Positions 1 through 11,432 of a stretch of DNA of 64,000 nt are shown here, in pieces; positions within the stretch are counted from its first letter, which is position 1, and every line of letters begins with the position of its first letter. The position numbers and the translations under genes are program-made. The notes under the pieces are model-generated. The model made no database searches. It worked only from the letters and a program-made list of their open reading frames with translations, and was not told where the DNA came from. The stretch is from Anaerococcus urinomassiliensis (GTDB taxonomy: Bacteria > Bacillota > Clostridia > Tissierellales > Peptoniphilaceae), in the NCBI RefSeq assembly GCF_900128425.1, contig NZ_LT635782.1, forward strand, positions 1,066,501-1,130,500, in the 5' to 3' direction.

Positions 1-1288
1 CAACATTATCATAAATGCTCTTCTTGAATAATTTTGAATCTTGAAAAACAAAGGAAACGGCTTTAATTAAGGCTTCATCAGAATATTCACTTATTGCTAT
101 CCCGCCTATCTTTATGCTTCCTTCATTAACATTGTAAAAACCTGATATAAGTTTTGCTACTGTTGATTTGCCTGATCCAGATGAACCGACAAGTGCGTAG
201 GACTTTCCTTCTTCTAAATTAAAGGATAAATTTTCAATGACAGCTTTATCATTATAAGCAAAGCTTACATTGTCAAAGTCTATATTATAGTTTTTAAAAT
301 TATTGACATTACCATGCACTAATTTGTCTTTTTGCATATCTTCGTAAAGCGCCTCTAAAGTATCTACTGCATAATTCCCTTGAGAAATATACATGGAGTA
401 CCACATTATTCTCGTGAATGAAACAAAGAGAACTCCTGATAAAAATATAATCATGATAAGCTCAAGTAAAATCACCTTTGCGCTACCTAAGCTTGTCATA
501 AAATAAACTATAGGAATAATTAAAATTGCAATCAGTCCAAAAAATAACCATTGATATAAAACATAAGGCTTTTTACAAGATAGGGAATAATCATAAGCAT
601 ACTTTGAGTAATCTTTTATCGCCTTATAAAAGCTTTTAAAAGACTCTACATTTGCTTTAAATATTTTTACAACTTGCATTCCTCTCACATACTCAACAGT
701 TTCAGCACTTAGTTTAGATAGGGCCTCTTGGCATATCTTCATAAATTCTTGCTCGCCCATCATCGCCCCTAAAATTAAGCCGCCAATTATAGTAAGAGCA
801 AGCAAAGTTATACCAACCCTTATACTTACTATAAAGCCAAGTACAAGGACAAGTACGGGTGTAACTATTGCCTGAGTGCTATCTGGAATCATGTGAGCTA
901 CAACCTGATGAGTTTGTGCTGCATTATCATCTATGATCTTTCTTATCTGACCAGAGGGATTTAAGTCAAAGAACCTAAAACTTGCTTTCTCTAAGCCATC
1001 AATCCCCCTCTTTCTTAAATTTGTTTCAAGCCTAAATCCCAATATATGTGAAAACAGTCCTGAGACAAAATAAAATATCGCTCCACTTGTTAGTGTAATA
1101 ACAGATTTTAATGCTATGCTCTCTGCACCAGATAAATTTGAATTAATTATTAACCTATCTAAAAATTTGTAGATTAAGTAATATCCATATACCGTAAGCA
1201 CAGCAGATATAGCAGAAAAAACTATAGCTAAAACCCCAAGATATTTTTTATCCTGTACATAAGCAAATAGTTTTTTGTAAATCTTCAT
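1..1288 (-). CDS. ABC exporter, fused permease-ATPase (3' end beyond the window)
   Basis: This reading frame runs leftward from an ATG at 1288 and continues past position 1. A GGAG ribosome site 8 bases upstream favours this ATG over the one at 1294. The N-terminal ~300 residues contain about six hydrophobic segments typical of a type I ABC exporter permease. The nucleotide-binding domain follows, with a clear Walker A (GSSGSGKST) near 170-195 and a Q-loop region (FVFQDSKLF) near the edge; the signature and Walker B lie outside. The divergent AraC gene and the Fur-like box at 1339-1353 recall siderophore/metal exporter-type importers (YbtPQ/IrtAB), which usually occur as adjacent half-transporter pairs, so a second gene may follow to the left. 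Substrate is inferred from context only. It may be ICE cargo or host. Confidence 0.85.
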   Translation of the reverse strand, partial: MKIYKKLFAYVQDKKYLGVLAIVFSAISAVLTVYGYYLIYKFLDRLIINSNLSGAESIALKSVITLTSGAIFYFVSGLFSHILGFRLETNLRKRGIDGLEKASFRFFDLNPSGQIRKIIDDNAAQTHQVVAHMIPDSTQAIVTPVLVLVLGFIVSIRVGITLLALTIIGGLILGAMMGEQEFMKICQEALSKLSAETVEYVRGMQVVKIFKANVESFKSFYKAIKDYSKYAYDYSLSCKKPYVLYQWLFFGLIAILIIPIVYFMTSLGSAKVILLELIMIIFLSGVLFVSFTRIMWYSMYISQGNYAVDTLEALYEDMQKDKLVHGNVNNFKNYNIDFDNVSFAYNDKAVIENLSFNLEEGKSYALVGSSGSGKSTVAKLISGFYNVNEGSIKIGGIAISEYSDEALIKAVSFVFQDSKLFKKSIYDNV

Positions 1289-1338
1289 AATCATATCTCC
1301 TTTCTTTGATATTCCTTTTAGATATAAATTTGCTTTAT

Positions 1339-1353
1339 TGATAATTACTATCA
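1339..1353. promoter_or_regulatory. Fur-like operator
   Basis: TGATAATTACTATCA matches the 7-1-7 Fur consensus TGATAATnATTATCA at all but one position and is palindromic. It abuts the AraC -35 element and lies just downstream of the probable ABC-gene -10, so one bound repressor could close both promoters. Confidence 0.55.
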
Positions 1354-1382
1354 TTGCTTTTCTATTATACATCTGTTATAAT
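1354..1382 (+). promoter_or_regulatory. Promoter of the AraC-family gene
   Basis: TTGCTT at 1354-1359 and TATAAT at 1377-1382 are separated by 17 bases. On the opposite strand a TATAAT at 1364-1369 probably serves the divergent ABC gene. Confidence 0.6.
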
Positions 1383-1448
1383 GACTAATACAATAGTTTT
1401 GAATTAATAAGGCTAATTGGAATATTGTCTAAAAGGGATAGGCGCATT

Positions 1449-2441
1449 ATGACATATTATGATTTTGTAAAAGAATATATGAAGGTAGATGAATGTAAAA
1501 ACAATAAGAAGTATTCAAGTGCAGGGCACACTTTTTGTTGGAAAAAAGAGGATTTAACCTATGCAGAAGGGCTTTATTGGTTTTATGAGGGAGATGGATT
1601 TATTATTGATATCCATAATTTTTATATCAGAGAAGAAATAATTCAAAATAATACTTATAGTATGGCAGATTATGTTTCAATATACACAAGCTACATTGTC
1701 AGCGCAAACGGCGAGAGATTTAGTCCTTATCAAACACTTACTGCAAACTCATTATGTACTTTTGACTTTGACAATATAAAAGACGATTTTGTTTTTTTAT
1801 TACACGAGAATTGTTGTTATCTTGCTGTTTCCATTGTTTTTAAAAAAGAGCTAATAGAAAAACATTTAGCATCTATTAACATTCATCCAGAATCATTTTA
1901 TTCAGCTTTACTTCAACCGAATCAAATAATTCTTACTAAATCCTTAGAAAAAGTAGCAATGGAAATTTTAAATTGTAAGATGGACCCTCCTGCTGCTGAT
2001 TTTTTCTTTAAAGCTAAGGCAAATGAGTGGATAAGTATAGTGATAGACACATACTTAAATAGAAAAAAATATAAAATTGAATCTGATGATAATAAAGCAC
2101 TTGAAGATGTAGCCAGATTTTTAGATAATCATTTCGCCATGAATGTAAATCAGGAAACTCTCGAAAAAATATCTAAAATGAGCGGAACAAAATTAAAAAA
2201 TTTGTTCAAAGAAAAATATGGTCAAAGCATTACAGAATACACCCAAAGAAAAAGAATGAATGTAGCTGAAACTCTTCTCTTAAATACCAAACTACCTATA
2301 AAGGAAATAGCTGAATCTGTTGGATACGCATCCCATAGCAAATTTTCCATTTATTACAAAAGATACAAGGGAAAACTTCCAAGTGAAGTCCGTAATTTAG
2401 TTTGCAAGGAGCACAAGTTAAAATGCGATTATTGTGATTAA
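1449..2441 (+). CDS. AraC-family transcriptional regulator
   Basis: A protein of 330 residues. The C-terminal ~100 residues form a double helix-turn-helix AraC/XylS DNA-binding domain: the first helix-turn-helix spans roughly NQETLEKISKMSGTKLKNLF and the second includes IKEIAESVGYASHSKFS. The N-terminal ~220 residues show no domain I can name and are presumably the effector-binding part. The ATG at 1449 is preferred because an AGGG element lies 10 bases upstream; an earlier in-frame TTG (1425) has no ribosome site. Divergent to the ABC exporter and sharing a Fur-like operator, it probably activates that transporter in response to a siderophore or metal-linked ligand, as YbtA-type regulators do. 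The ligand is unknown. Confidence 0.88.
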   Translation: MTYYDFVKEYMKVDECKNNKKYSSAGHTFCWKKEDLTYAEGLYWFYEGDGFIIDIHNFYIREEIIQNNTYSMADYVSIYTSYIVSANGERFSPYQTLTANSLCTFDFDNIKDDFVFLLHENCCYLAVSIVFKKELIEKHLASINIHPESFYSALLQPNQIILTKSLEKVAMEILNCKMDPPAADFFFKAKANEWISIVIDTYLNRKKYKIESDDNKALEDVARFLDNHFAMNVNQETLEKISKMSGTKLKNLFKEKYGQSITEYTQRKRMNVAETLLLNTKLPIKEIAESVGYASHSKFSIYYKRYKGKLPSEVRNLVCKEHKLKCDYCD

Positions 2442-2525
2442 GTATTTTTTTACAAGCAATATTTTTGTATGAGTTTAAGTGGATATGCATATATGACCTA
2501 AATAAATTAGATTAAAAAAATGAGC

Positions 2526-2555
2526 AAAAAAAATAAAGGCAGTCCGAAGACTGCC
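2526..2555 (-). terminator. Intrinsic terminator at the left end of the ICE operon
   Basis: On the minus strand GGCAGTC-TTCG-GACTGCC forms a perfect 7-bp stem with a UUCG tetraloop followed by a T-rich tract. It lies immediately after the OB-fold gene. Confidence 0.85.
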
Positions 2556-2560
2556 GATAT

Positions 2561-3217
2561 TTATCTCTCTGTTCCTTTGCTATGTTCTTTCTTATTTGAC
2601 TTAGCTTTATCATCTGCCTTAAAGCTTTTTATTTGCCCTAATATGGACTTTTTATCCTTGTCTTGACTCTTTGCTCGTTCTTTTGCTTTTAAGAGTTTAG
2701 AAGACAAAATACGGACATTCTTATGATCCTTCCCGTTGTTGTCAATGCTTGTTTTTACTTGACCAAATATTTTAACAAAATCTCCTTGTTTTAGGTTATC
2801 TAAATCTTTTATCTTATCTCCATAAGCTGAGCAATTGGTATAAACTTTATTTCCATCTTCATCTTTTGAAACAATTGAAAAATTACTTACCTTGAACTTT
2901 TCTCCATTAGCATTTTCTCTTTCAAGATTTTCTACTTCGCCAACTATATTACCCACGAGATTTATGAGGTCGTCTTTTTCTTCAAGTTCATTGGTATTTT
3001 CAACAATCTTACCTTGTTCTTTCATATCATCAATCATATAGTCAAAGTCATCACTTAGTAGACCTGTTGTGTCATTGTTCATATATAAAACATAGACTTC
3101 TTCAAGTGCCTTTTCATCAGTAACACCTTTTTCTATACTCACAAGTGCTTTTATAAAGTCCTTGTAGTTATCATTCATCATTTCTTCTAAGTTTTCTCTA
3201 ATATCTTTATATTCCAT
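2561..3217 (-). CDS. OB-fold (SSB-like) ICE accessory protein
   Basis: A 218-residue protein with a strong AGGAGG site. Residues ~1-85 form an acidic helical domain with no assigned family. Residues ~88-175 resemble a compact single-stranded-DNA-binding OB fold and share the pattern YTNCSxYGxK with the 103-residue SSB-like protein at 26005, so the two are probably paralogues. The last 28 residues begin SILGQIKSFK and end KGTER, matching the last 28 residues of the helicase encoded next to it. Being the last gene of the ICE operon just after the helicase, it probably acts on transferred single-stranded DNA. Function is inferred; no catalytic motif is visible. Confidence 0.7.
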   Translation of the reverse strand: MEYKDIRENLEEMMNDNYKDFIKALVSIEKGVTDEKALEEVYVLYMNNDTTGLLSDDFDYMIDDMKEQGKIVENTNELEEKDDLINLVGNIVGEVENLERENANGEKFKVSNFSIVSKDEDGNKVYTNCSAYGDKIKDLDNLKQGDFVKIFGQVKTSIDNNGKDHKNVRILSSKLLKAKERAKSQDKDKKSILGQIKSFKADDKAKSNKKEHSKGTER

Positions 3218-3260
3218 ATTTTCCTCCTTGTACTAAATAAGGAGAGCCTTTCCCCCTCCT

Positions 3261-6200
3261 CTATCTTTCTTGTCCTTTTTCACTTTTTACTTGATTTTTA
3301 TCTTTTTCTTCTTCTGATTTAAATTTTGATATTTGTCCCAATATTGATGGCTTCTCTTCCCTTGCGTGAAGATTATCCTCTACATCATAAGTTGATTCAA
3401 AGTAATCACTATCTTTAAAATCATTGTCATACCTATCTGGTATTCCATCATTATCAAGATCTTTTGCTAGTGGATCATAGAAGTTTCCATCATTATCTAT
3501 TTCTAAGCCTAAAGCTTGTTTTAAATCTTCTTCATCAACTGATACCAGATCATCAAAACTTGACATCTTTATGACTTCGGTCATATCTTTAATGGCTTGT
3601 GAGTTAGATATATCTTCTTCTACAAAAGATTCTGTTCTAATAGCTACATCATCTACATACTGAGTCCATGTTTTTTCTTCCAAATTTACCTCATATTGGA
3701 TAGAGTGCTTACCATCAGGTGTTTCTGTATAGGCAAGTCCTATATGGCTTAAATCAGGATATAGCTTGTCAAAGTCTTCATAGCTATTAGATTCCGAAAA
3801 CTCATAGTTAGAATAATCTACTATCGCCCTCTTTAAATCTTCTAATAGTGGTGATTGGTTTTCTAATTCTTCTACTTCTCCCATATCTAAAAGTTTATTA
3901 ATCTCAGCTAATCTTAGTGTCTTATCCCTTAACTCATCTGCTTTTTCAAATGGTTTAGTTAATTCTACTTTGGCATTTTCTAAAGATTCTTTATAGTTTT
4001 CAAGGTTTTGATTTAACTTCTCAAGTCTTGAAGGTATTTTTTCAATGGCATTATCGAGCCTTGTTATATTACCATCAGTAGAGTTTGAAAACTCTCCAAA
4101 GTATTCTGCTTTTCCTAGAAGTTTAAAGGTGTGAGCATTAGTCATAAAGTTATATGAAACTTGTAAGTCTAAATTCCTATATTTACCAATAACCTTACTA
4201 TCATTTATCTTTACCTTTTTTATTTCTTCTAATAGCTTCTCTCCAGCCTCTTTCTTATCTAAAATCTTATTTGCACCAAGACTTATTGAAGTAAATTTGC
4301 TATCTCCTTCTCCTAATTTCTCAACATTTGCAATATCTTCTTTAACTTCTTGTATTTCCATTTCAGTTTTTAAAATACTTTGAGGATAAATTTTATTTAC
4401 CTTATCTTCAAGCTTATATTTATTAGACTTGTAGTTTGCTTCAAGCATTTTTAATTTTGTAACTTCGTTATCTAAATCCATTTTTTCTTTAATTAGAGGA
4501 TTCCCCGTAGCTAGAGCCTTAATTTCTGAATAAGATAGGCTTGCTTCATCAACATCTTCTGCAACACGCACAGGTGTCTTGCTTGTCATAATTTGAGAAA
4601 TGAATTTTTGCTTATTCTCTATTGTCTGCCATAAATAAGCATCGAAGGTATTCTCAGTTACATATCTAAATATATTTACCTTATCATTTTCATTACCTTG
4701 ACGAACAATTCTACCACTTCTTTGCTCTAGGTCAGATGGTCTCCAAGGGACGTCTAAATCATGTAAGGCTATTAGTTTATTTTGTACATTTGTACCTGCT
4801 CCCATTTTTTGTGTAGAGCCTAATAATACTCTTACTTCTCCTCTTCTTACCTTGGAGAATAGTTCATCTTTTTGTTTGTCTGTATCTGCTTCGTGGATAA
4901 AGGCTATTTCTTCTTTAGGTATTCCCATATTCACTAGCTTATTTCTAATATCATCATAAATATTAAATTCTCCATCTCCTTTTGGTGTGGACATATCCGA
5001 AAATACTAATTGAGTCGATGAATCTTCTTTTGTCTTATCCCAGATTGAAAAGATATTTTTAACACATACATTTACCTTTGAATTAGGATCATCTGGAAGT
5101 AATGGATTTATTAATCTTTGGTCAAGGGCAAGTTTTTTACCATCATTTGTAATCTTTAGCATGTTATCTTCTGTTGGTTCGACTTGGTTGTTTCTAACTG
5201 CGTCTGCTCTTTCTGAAATAGCTTCTAATATTTCTTTTTGTTCCTCAGTAGGTTTTGTTTTAATAACTTCAAAATTTGCTTCTGGCACTGGCAAATTTAA
5301 CATATCTGAAGTCTTTATATCTGCTACTTCTTTAAACATGCTCATCAGTTCTGGCAAGTTATAAAACTTTGAAAATCTTGTCTTTTGCCTATATCCAGTG
5401 CCTTCTGGAGATAATTCAAATGTGTTTTCTGTTTCTCCAAAAGTAGAAGCCCAGGCATCAAAATGTTCTAATCCTCTTGTTTTTAAATCGTCATATTGAA
5501 GGTATCTTTGCATTGTATAAAGCTCTGTCATTGAATTTGATATTGGTGTACCAGTAGCAAATACAACTCCCTTACCATCTGTCATTTCATCCATATACCT
5601 ACATTTCATATACATATCCGAAGACTTAAAGGCTTCACTCTGACCGATACCCGCAACATTTCTCATCTTTGTATGCAAAAATAGGTTTTTGTAATTATGA
5701 GCTTCGTCTATAAATAACTTATCTACTCCTAGCTCTTCAAAGGTTATTACATCATCTTTTTTAAAATCATCATTTAGTTTTTCCAGTCTTACCAAAAGCT
5801 TCTTCTTTGTCTTTTCCAGTTGTTTTACTGTGAAATTTTCCCCTCTATTTCTTTTATTCTCATCAATAAAGGAAACTATATCGTCTATTTGGTCTTGTAT
5901 ATGTCTAACTTGGTATTCCTTAGACATTGGTATTTTTTCAAATTGAGAGTGTCCTATGATGACTGCGTCATATTCTCCTGTTGCAATCCTTCCAATAAAT
6001 CTTTTTCTATTTTTCGGTTGAAAGTCTTTTTTATCGGCCACCATAATGTTTGCTGACGGATATAATTGCATAAACTCCCTACCAATTTGAGTAGTTAGAT
6101 GGTTAGGAACTACAAATAATGATTTACTTGCAAGTCCTAACTTTTTAGATTCCATAGCAGAAGCTACCATTTCAAAAGTTTTTCCTGCTCCTACTACATG

Positions 6201-9200
6201 GGCAAGTAGTGTATTTCCACCATAAAGAGTTCTTGCTATGGCGTTTTTTTGATGCTCTCGAAGTCTGATTTCTGTATTCATTCCATCAAAAGTTAAGTTA
6301 GAACCATCAAATTCTCTATTTCTAATTGAGTTAAATTTTTCATTATAAATTTTTTCTAACCTATATCTTCTATCAGGATCTTCAAATATCCAATTCTTAA
6401 ATTCTTCTTTAATCAGTTCTTGCTTCTGACTTGCAAGCATAGTTTCTTTTTTGTTTAATACAGAAGTCTTAGACCCATCATCATTTATTACTTGATCAAA
6501 TACCTTTGTATCTTTTAGATTAAGAGCATTTTCAATTAGCTTATAGGCATTCACTCTACTTGTACCATAAGTCATGTTAGCAAGGTCATTAGTCGAGTCA
6601 ACACTTTTACCTTCAATATTCCATTCACTTGTATGTGGCGAAAACCTAACATTTATATTCCACCTATCATAACCTGGCGTTTTTAAAAGATTAAAAGTAA
6701 AGTCTTCTAAATCTTTTTGAGGTATCCAAGTTGCTCCTAACCTTACATTTATATCAGAAGCAGTGAGTTCTTCAGGCATAACTTCTTGTAATTTTTCTCT
6801 TTGATATTTGAGCTTGCCTAACTCGTTTAATAATGTATCTTTCTTTTCAGAAGGTGCTAAATCTATTACATTTTCAATTTCTCCTATATATGAATTGAGA
6901 TAACCAATCTTTTCTCTAATATTGCCACTTAGATACTCATCAGCCGATACATATGAAAAGTGAAAGGGATCGTCATTATTAAAGTTTTCAAAGGGCATTC
7001 TGTTATTTATTAGGTCTGTGTCCTTAATATCTAAAAAAATCTCGCCCTCAAGCTCACCAATTAAAGTATCGCTATCTTTATTAGTGATAGATTCCATATA
7101 TTCAAAATCTACATATCCTTTTTGTGAAACTGATAAAACTAAAGCTTCAAGAGAAGTATCTACATGGTCTACTACCTTTGCCTTTGTTATTGTTCTTTTT
7201 GAGAATATATCACTCTTAGCTTTGAAATTATCCTCATCATCAAGTATTTCTATTGATGAAACCAAAGAAAAGTTTGAGTCTTCCTTTAAGGCTCTAGTGT
7301 TTGATAAGGAATTAATAAAGCCATGTTTCTTTGAAAAGTTATCATAGACCTCATTTAACTTTGCTTGTGACTCTTCTATTTCTTCGTCTGAAAAATCGTC
7401 CTTTTGCTTTTCTATTACATCTTTTAAAGCATTCATTACATCAAGATAATCTTTTATCTTTTCTTTATTTTTATCTGATATATTCTGCTTAATTAATACT
7501 GAGTTTTCTCTTAGGTAGACTTCTTCATCAATGATGGTATAGGAAAAATTCTTAACATCATCTGTTGCTGGAAGACTTAATTCTTCATCTTCCAATAGCT
7601 CGACTTCTTCATATTTTGAATTTGAAGATATTTCCTTACTTGCAAGATCCATTAAATCCTTTAGATTTTCGTCTTCTTTTTCATCACAAGTAATTGTATT
7701 TCCAAATCTTCCAGATACTTCTTTCATATCCCCTAATACCATTTGAGGATTATCTACAAAGTATTTATTATAGGTCAAACCCTTTTTATCAGTTGATAGG
7801 TGTATCCAATCATCATCTCTTTCTATAACTGAATCTCTCTTCTTTAAGAAAATAATATCTGAAGTAACTTCTGTACCAGCAAGTCCTTTAAATGTTGTAT
7901 TAGGTAGCCTCATAGCTCCTAAAAATTCACATCTTGCATTAATATATTTTCTAACAGATTCATCTTTTTTATCCATAGTTCCAGATGAAGTTATGAAGGC
8001 GATAATTCCTCCATTTCTTACCTTATCTATTGACTTTGCAAAAAAATAATCGTGAATCAGAAAGTTATTTCTGTTATATTCACGATCGTTAACTTTAAAA
8101 TCTCCAAAGGGAACATTCCCAATTACTAAATCAAAGAAATTGTTTGAGAAGTTTGTTTCTTCAAAGCCTTTAATTTGAATGTTAGCTTCAGGATAAAGTT
8201 CTTTTACTATTCTTCCGCTTAGACTATCTTTTTCTACTCCATAGACTTTAGAGTTTCGTATTTCACTTGGCATATTACCAATGAAATTACCAACTCCTGC
8301 AGACGGTTCAAGGATATTCCCAGTCTTGAATCCCATATCTGTTAGAATCTTATATATTCCATCCATTACCTCTCTAGGTGTATAAAATGATGTTAGAGTA
8401 GACTCTTTAGCATTCAAATACTCTTCATTTGTTAGATTTTCTTTTAAAATATTTCTTGATTCTAGCCATTGACCTCCTTTTTCTTCATCAAAAACATCGG
8501 AAAGACCTCCCCAACCTAAATAGTCAGCAAGATAGGCTTGTTCATATTCTCTTGGACTCCTATTTTCATTTTCAAGTCTTTTGAGCATTTTAATAGCTTT
8601 GATATTTTTATCTAGTCTTTCTGATGGTGTAAGGTATTCTGAGTAGATATGATTTTTTAAGTCATAATTTCTAGCAAAACTTAGCCTTTCCTTATTAGGT
8701 TCATAGCCTAGATTTTTTAAATCCTCTTTACCCCTCAATAAGTTTTCGGCTGCTTCCCTAGGCACATTGTATCTATCCATCATTTGGTCAATTTCTGGAT
8801 TGTAGTTATCAATAAAGCTTTCTTGTTCTACTTGTCTTTCAATTTGTTTTTCATGCTCAGATAATTTGTATATCTCATAATTTCCACTATCTAAAAGGTC
8901 ATCAATCTTTCTACTTTCTTCAAATGTTTCACCCTTATATAAGGGGATTTCTTCCCCATTAACTTCCACCTTAGTTCCTGTTTCAATTAAGTTAATTCCA
9001 TCAAAGATATCCTCATCTTCTAAAATAAATTCCTTACCAACCTTTACTGCTAGTTTTTCTGATGTTTGACTTAGATTTTCAAAGATTTCTTCAAGGTATG
9101 AATCGTTTCTATATGGAATTACTTCCGAACCCCTAATCATGCCTCCCATATATTCCATATTATCTCTGATAGTGACAGTTTTAAGTCCTCCACTTAGTTC

Positions 9201-10904
9201 ATCAAAATCTGTAATAGTAAAGTCCTTATCTTTATATCTAACCTGATCACCTATCTTAAATTTAGGTTCTATCTTTTCCTTAATTTCTTCTTGTGAAGCT
9301 TTTTCCTCACTTAGTGCAACTTGTTCTTCTAAATATGAAAATTCACGCTCATTTACTTCTTCACCATCACCAAGGTCAATCCTATAATGCTCTACAACTT
9401 CGCCGTCTACATAGTGGTCAAAATAGAATTTGAAATATCCGATATAATCATCAGTCATTTCTCCAAATTCATTTTCTCCATAAGTTTGATTATGGTCTTT
9501 AACATCAATATCCTTTTGTCTTAGGACATTTATTAATTCTTTGGTTACTATCTGCCCACTATAATCGGGAACTAATTCGTGGTTTTCATTAAATTCTATA
9601 ATCCAATAATCTTTTCTATTTTCAGTGTTTTTGCCATCAAAAAAAGAAGCTTCATCAGCTTCCTTTTCTTGGCTTATTTCATTTTCTAAGCTTCCACGTA
9701 TTCCTTGATTGCCATCTTTTTCACTGTTGCCATCAAGTTGTTCATCTGTCCTTGGTATTCCTCTGGATTCTCTCTCATTATCTTCTCTGTCAATCCTTGA
9801 GCTTTCATCATTTTGACTTTCTCTCTCTTGATAAAGTCCACTGCCTGATTCTGAATTTCCTTCAGATGATTCAAAAGTGTTTTCTCCTCGTACATTTTCT
9901 GAAGTTTCTTCCAGTTCTCCATGTCCTCGCTCCCTACTAGGTAAGACAGTCTTAGAACTGCGTATGTTGGATTCGGAAATTTCTCCATAAATTCCAGATC
10001 CTTCTCCATCATGTCCAAGGTTTTCTCTTCGATCTTCATCGCTATTTCTTCTGTCGCTTCCATCTGTGAAAACTCGTCCATCTCTAATTCTTGACCTATC
10101 ATCTCGTCTATATAAATCATTTTGACCTCCTCTATCTTCATTTATATTTTCTATATCTCTATTATAGTCGGCAGCGGCTCTTTCTGTCAGCAGCCTAGCT
10201 CGATCCATTTCCTTAGATTTTTCTATTGTGCTATCTATAATATCTTCACTAACCCTTGATATTACAAGACCTATCTGTTCTAAAGAAATTGTATTAATCC
10301 TAGAAAAATTATTTTTTAAATTTTCCATATCCATAGGGTAGACTGTATTAAACCTATTAGCTACTGCACAGGATATTGAGTCCCTCATAAACTTTTCAAA
10401 GCTAAGTCTATCCTCTATATCTATTCTCAAATCAGCAAGAGCCAAGTTAATGTATTCATCTCCATAAATTCGACTTAAAGAAAATATATTTTCATTAAGT
10501 GAATCACTCGCTTCAAATGAAGAAGCATTTATTATTTCTTTTAAAGCCTCATTATGGTTTTCGTGATCAAACTGCCATAAGCTAACCCCATTAATATTCC
10601 TATCCATTGATGTGGTCTGACTAATATCAAAAATGTATGAAACTCTTTGATTTATATCACTTCCAACTAAAATTGGAATACCCTTCTCTCCTCTCATAAC
10701 AACTCTGCCAAAATATTTCTTCCACATATCAAAAGTCGCACAAGCTCTAGCTTCAGGTTCTTTGTTGTATATACTTAGTTGGCTGAAAAAATCATATTTC
10801 TGATTATTGCCTATAACCTTTAAGAGTTTTAAATATTCTTTTTCATCTTGCAAAACTTCATACTTTATAGCTTCTTGTATATTCTTAAAATCATTTACTT
10901 GCAT
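3261..10904 (-). CDS. Giant methylase/SNF2-helicase protein of Tn1549-type ICE (LtrC-like)
   Basis: An uninterrupted 2547-residue protein. Visible parts in order: an ArdC-like N-terminal domain (~1-120); a low-complexity charged linker (~255-430); a small domain around 440-540; an N6-adenine methyltransferase region with EPSAGVGNF (~865) and NVPF (~930; the usual form is NPPF/NPPY); an SF2/SNF2 helicase with Walker A GAGKT (~1571), DEAH (~1731) and motif [13 protein letters not shown] (~2063); coiled-coil segments; a DUF4316-like region with an Asp-rich DxDxDGIPD loop (~2490); and a basic tail starting [10 protein letters not shown]. Such proteins are a hallmark of Tn1549/CTn elements and are thought to protect or process the element's DNA. 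The intact frame suggests that this part of the ICE is under selection. Confidence 0.9.
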   Translation of the reverse strand: MQVNDFKNIQEAIKYEVLQDEKEYLKLLKVIGNNQKYDFFSQLSIYNKEPEARACATFDMWKKYFGRVVMRGEKGIPILVGSDINQRVSYIFDISQTTSMDRNINGVSLWQFDHENHNEALKEIINASSFEASDSLNENIFSLSRIYGDEYINLALADLRIDIEDRLSFEKFMRDSISCAVANRFNTVYPMDMENLKNNFSRINTISLEQIGLVISRVSEDIIDSTIEKSKEMDRARLLTERAAADYNRDIENINEDRGGQNDLYRRDDRSRIRDGRVFTDGSDRRNSDEDRRENLGHDGEGSGIYGEISESNIRSSKTVLPSRERGHGELEETSENVRGENTFESSEGNSESGSGLYQERESQNDESSRIDREDNERESRGIPRTDEQLDGNSEKDGNQGIRGSLENEISQEKEADEASFFDGKNTENRKDYWIIEFNENHELVPDYSGQIVTKELINVLRQKDIDVKDHNQTYGENEFGEMTDDYIGYFKFYFDHYVDGEVVEHYRIDLGDGEEVNEREFSYLEEQVALSEEKASQEEIKEKIEPKFKIGDQVRYKDKDFTITDFDELSGGLKTVTIRDNMEYMGGMIRGSEVIPYRNDSYLEEIFENLSQTSEKLAVKVGKEFILEDEDIFDGINLIETGTKVEVNGEEIPLYKGETFEESRKIDDLLDSGNYEIYKLSEHEKQIERQVEQESFIDNYNPEIDQMMDRYNVPREAAENLLRGKEDLKNLGYEPNKERLSFARNYDLKNHIYSEYLTPSERLDKNIKAIKMLKRLENENRSPREYEQAYLADYLGWGGLSDVFDEEKGGQWLESRNILKENLTNEEYLNAKESTLTSFYTPREVMDGIYKILTDMGFKTGNILEPSAGVGNFIGNMPSEIRNSKVYGVEKDSLSGRIVKELYPEANIQIKGFEETNFSNNFFDLVIGNVPFGDFKVNDREYNRNNFLIHDYFFAKSIDKVRNGGIIAFITSSGTMDKKDESVRKYINARCEFLGAMRLPNTTFKGLAGTEVTSDIIFLKKRDSVIERDDDWIHLSTDKKGLTYNKYFVDNPQMVLGDMKEVSGRFGNTITCDEKEDENLKDLMDLASKEISSNSKYEEVELLEDEELSLPATDDVKNFSYTIIDEEVYLRENSVLIKQNISDKNKEKIKDYLDVMNALKDVIEKQKDDFSDEEIEESQAKLNEVYDNFSKKHGFINSLSNTRALKEDSNFSLVSSIEILDDEDNFKAKSDIFSKRTITKAKVVDHVDTSLEALVLSVSQKGYVDFEYMESITNKDSDTLIGELEGEIFLDIKDTDLINNRMPFENFNNDDPFHFSYVSADEYLSGNIREKIGYLNSYIGEIENVIDLAPSEKKDTLLNELGKLKYQREKLQEVMPEELTASDINVRLGATWIPQKDLEDFTFNLLKTPGYDRWNINVRFSPHTSEWNIEGKSVDSTNDLANMTYGTSRVNAYKLIENALNLKDTKVFDQVINDDGSKTSVLNKKETMLASQKQELIKEEFKNWIFEDPDRRYRLEKIYNEKFNSIRNREFDGSNLTFDGMNTEIRLREHQKNAIARTLYGGNTLLAHVVGAGKTFEMVASAMESKKLGLASKSLFVVPNHLTTQIGREFMQLYPSANIMVADKKDFQPKNRKRFIGRIATGEYDAVIIGHSQFEKIPMSKEYQVRHIQDQIDDIVSFIDENKRNRGENFTVKQLEKTKKKLLVRLEKLNDDFKKDDVITFEELGVDKLFIDEAHNYKNLFLHTKMRNVAGIGQSEAFKSSDMYMKCRYMDEMTDGKGVVFATGTPISNSMTELYTMQRYLQYDDLKTRGLEHFDAWASTFGETENTFELSPEGTGYRQKTRFSKFYNLPELMSMFKEVADIKTSDMLNLPVPEANFEVIKTKPTEEQKEILEAISERADAVRNNQVEPTEDNMLKITNDGKKLALDQRLINPLLPDDPNSKVNVCVKNIFSIWDKTKEDSSTQLVFSDMSTPKGDGEFNIYDDIRNKLVNMGIPKEEIAFIHEADTDKQKDELFSKVRRGEVRVLLGSTQKMGAGTNVQNKLIALHDLDVPWRPSDLEQRSGRIVRQGNENDKVNIFRYVTENTFDAYLWQTIENKQKFISQIMTSKTPVRVAEDVDEASLSYSEIKALATGNPLIKEKMDLDNEVTKLKMLEANYKSNKYKLEDKVNKIYPQSILKTEMEIQEVKEDIANVEKLGEGDSKFTSISLGANKILDKKEAGEKLLEEIKKVKINDSKVIGKYRNLDLQVSYNFMTNAHTFKLLGKAEYFGEFSNSTDGNITRLDNAIEKIPSRLEKLNQNLENYKESLENAKVELTKPFEKADELRDKTLRLAEINKLLDMGEVEELENQSPLLEDLKRAIVDYSNYEFSESNSYEDFDKLYPDLSHIGLAYTETPDGKHSIQYEVNLEEKTWTQYVDDVAIRTESFVEEDISNSQAIKDMTEVIKMSSFDDLVSVDEEDLKQALGLEIDNDGNFYDPLAKDLDNDGIPDRYDNDFKDSDYFESTYDVEDNLHAREEKPSILGQISKFKSEEEKDKNQVKSEKGQER

Positions 10905-10928
10905 TTCCTACCTCCTTTTTAGTGCAAT

Positions 10929-10962
10929 AAAAAAGACGATAGATTATTACTTCTACCGTCTT
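10929..10962 (-). terminator. Intrinsic terminator after the Panacea gene
   Basis: Minus-strand GACGGTAGA...TCTATCGTC stem (one G-U pair) followed by TTTTTT. It resembles the hairpin at 41760-41795. Confidence 0.8.
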
Positions 10963-10976
10963 ATTACAGTTACTCA

Positions 10977-11432
10977 TTAAATAAATTTTGTTAAATCTAA
11001 ATGACTATACTTTCTACTTTCTTTTATAGGTGGAGTATCATATACATAATTAATGAATTGATTCCATGATAACATCTTTGTGTTTTCAAAGACTTCATTT
11101 ATAACTTCAATTTCGCTAACCTCTAAGCCGTCATAGTGTATTAATTCTTTATCATGTTTAGGTCTTACTATATATTTAATAGTACCAAAATTTGAAAATG
11201 TACTTTGAATACTAACTGTCTTATCTTCATCAGCCTCATCAAGCACATCGGATACGTATGGACCATAATGATCGAAATACCATGAAATTTCCGTCATTTG
11301 CTTCCCATATTTTTTTGTATATTCCCAATCTATTAAATAGACTAATTTGGTTATTCTCGTTTTTGTTAAATCATCTCCGTAAGGATAATTCTTAACAATA
11401 TATAGTAAAACATTTCTTAATTTAGTTTTCAT
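10977..11432 (-). CDS. Panacea (DUF4065/SocA-like) domain protein, probable antitoxin
   Basis: About 151 residues. The sequence has the compact Panacea/SocA pattern: an N-terminal helix followed by TKTRITKLVYLIDWEY, a WYFDHYGPY core and a C-terminal WNQFINYVY helix. Panacea domains neutralise very different toxins in toxin-antitoxin pairs, and related SocA proteins act as proteolytic adaptors. The ATG at 11432 is chosen because AAGGAGG lies 9 bases upstream, whereas an earlier ATG abuts the ribosome site. It overlaps the end of the membrane/GAF gene by 11 bases, so the two are translationally coupled, which is the arrangement expected of a toxin-antitoxin or defence pair. Confidence 0.75.
   Translation of the reverse strand: MKTKLRNVLLYIVKNYPYGDDLTKTRITKLVYLIDWEYTKKYGKQMTEISWYFDHYGPYVSDVLDEADEDKTVSIQSTFSNFGTIKYIVRPKHDKELIHYDGLEVSEIEVINEVFENTKMLSWNQFINYVYDTPPIKESRKYSHLDLTKFI

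Noticed and set aside
9686-10141. 151-codon ORF on the minus strand overlapping the giant helicase gene
   Set aside because: It is another frame of the charged linker of the helicase, has no independent ribosome site, and Lys/Glu-rich composition explains the open frame.
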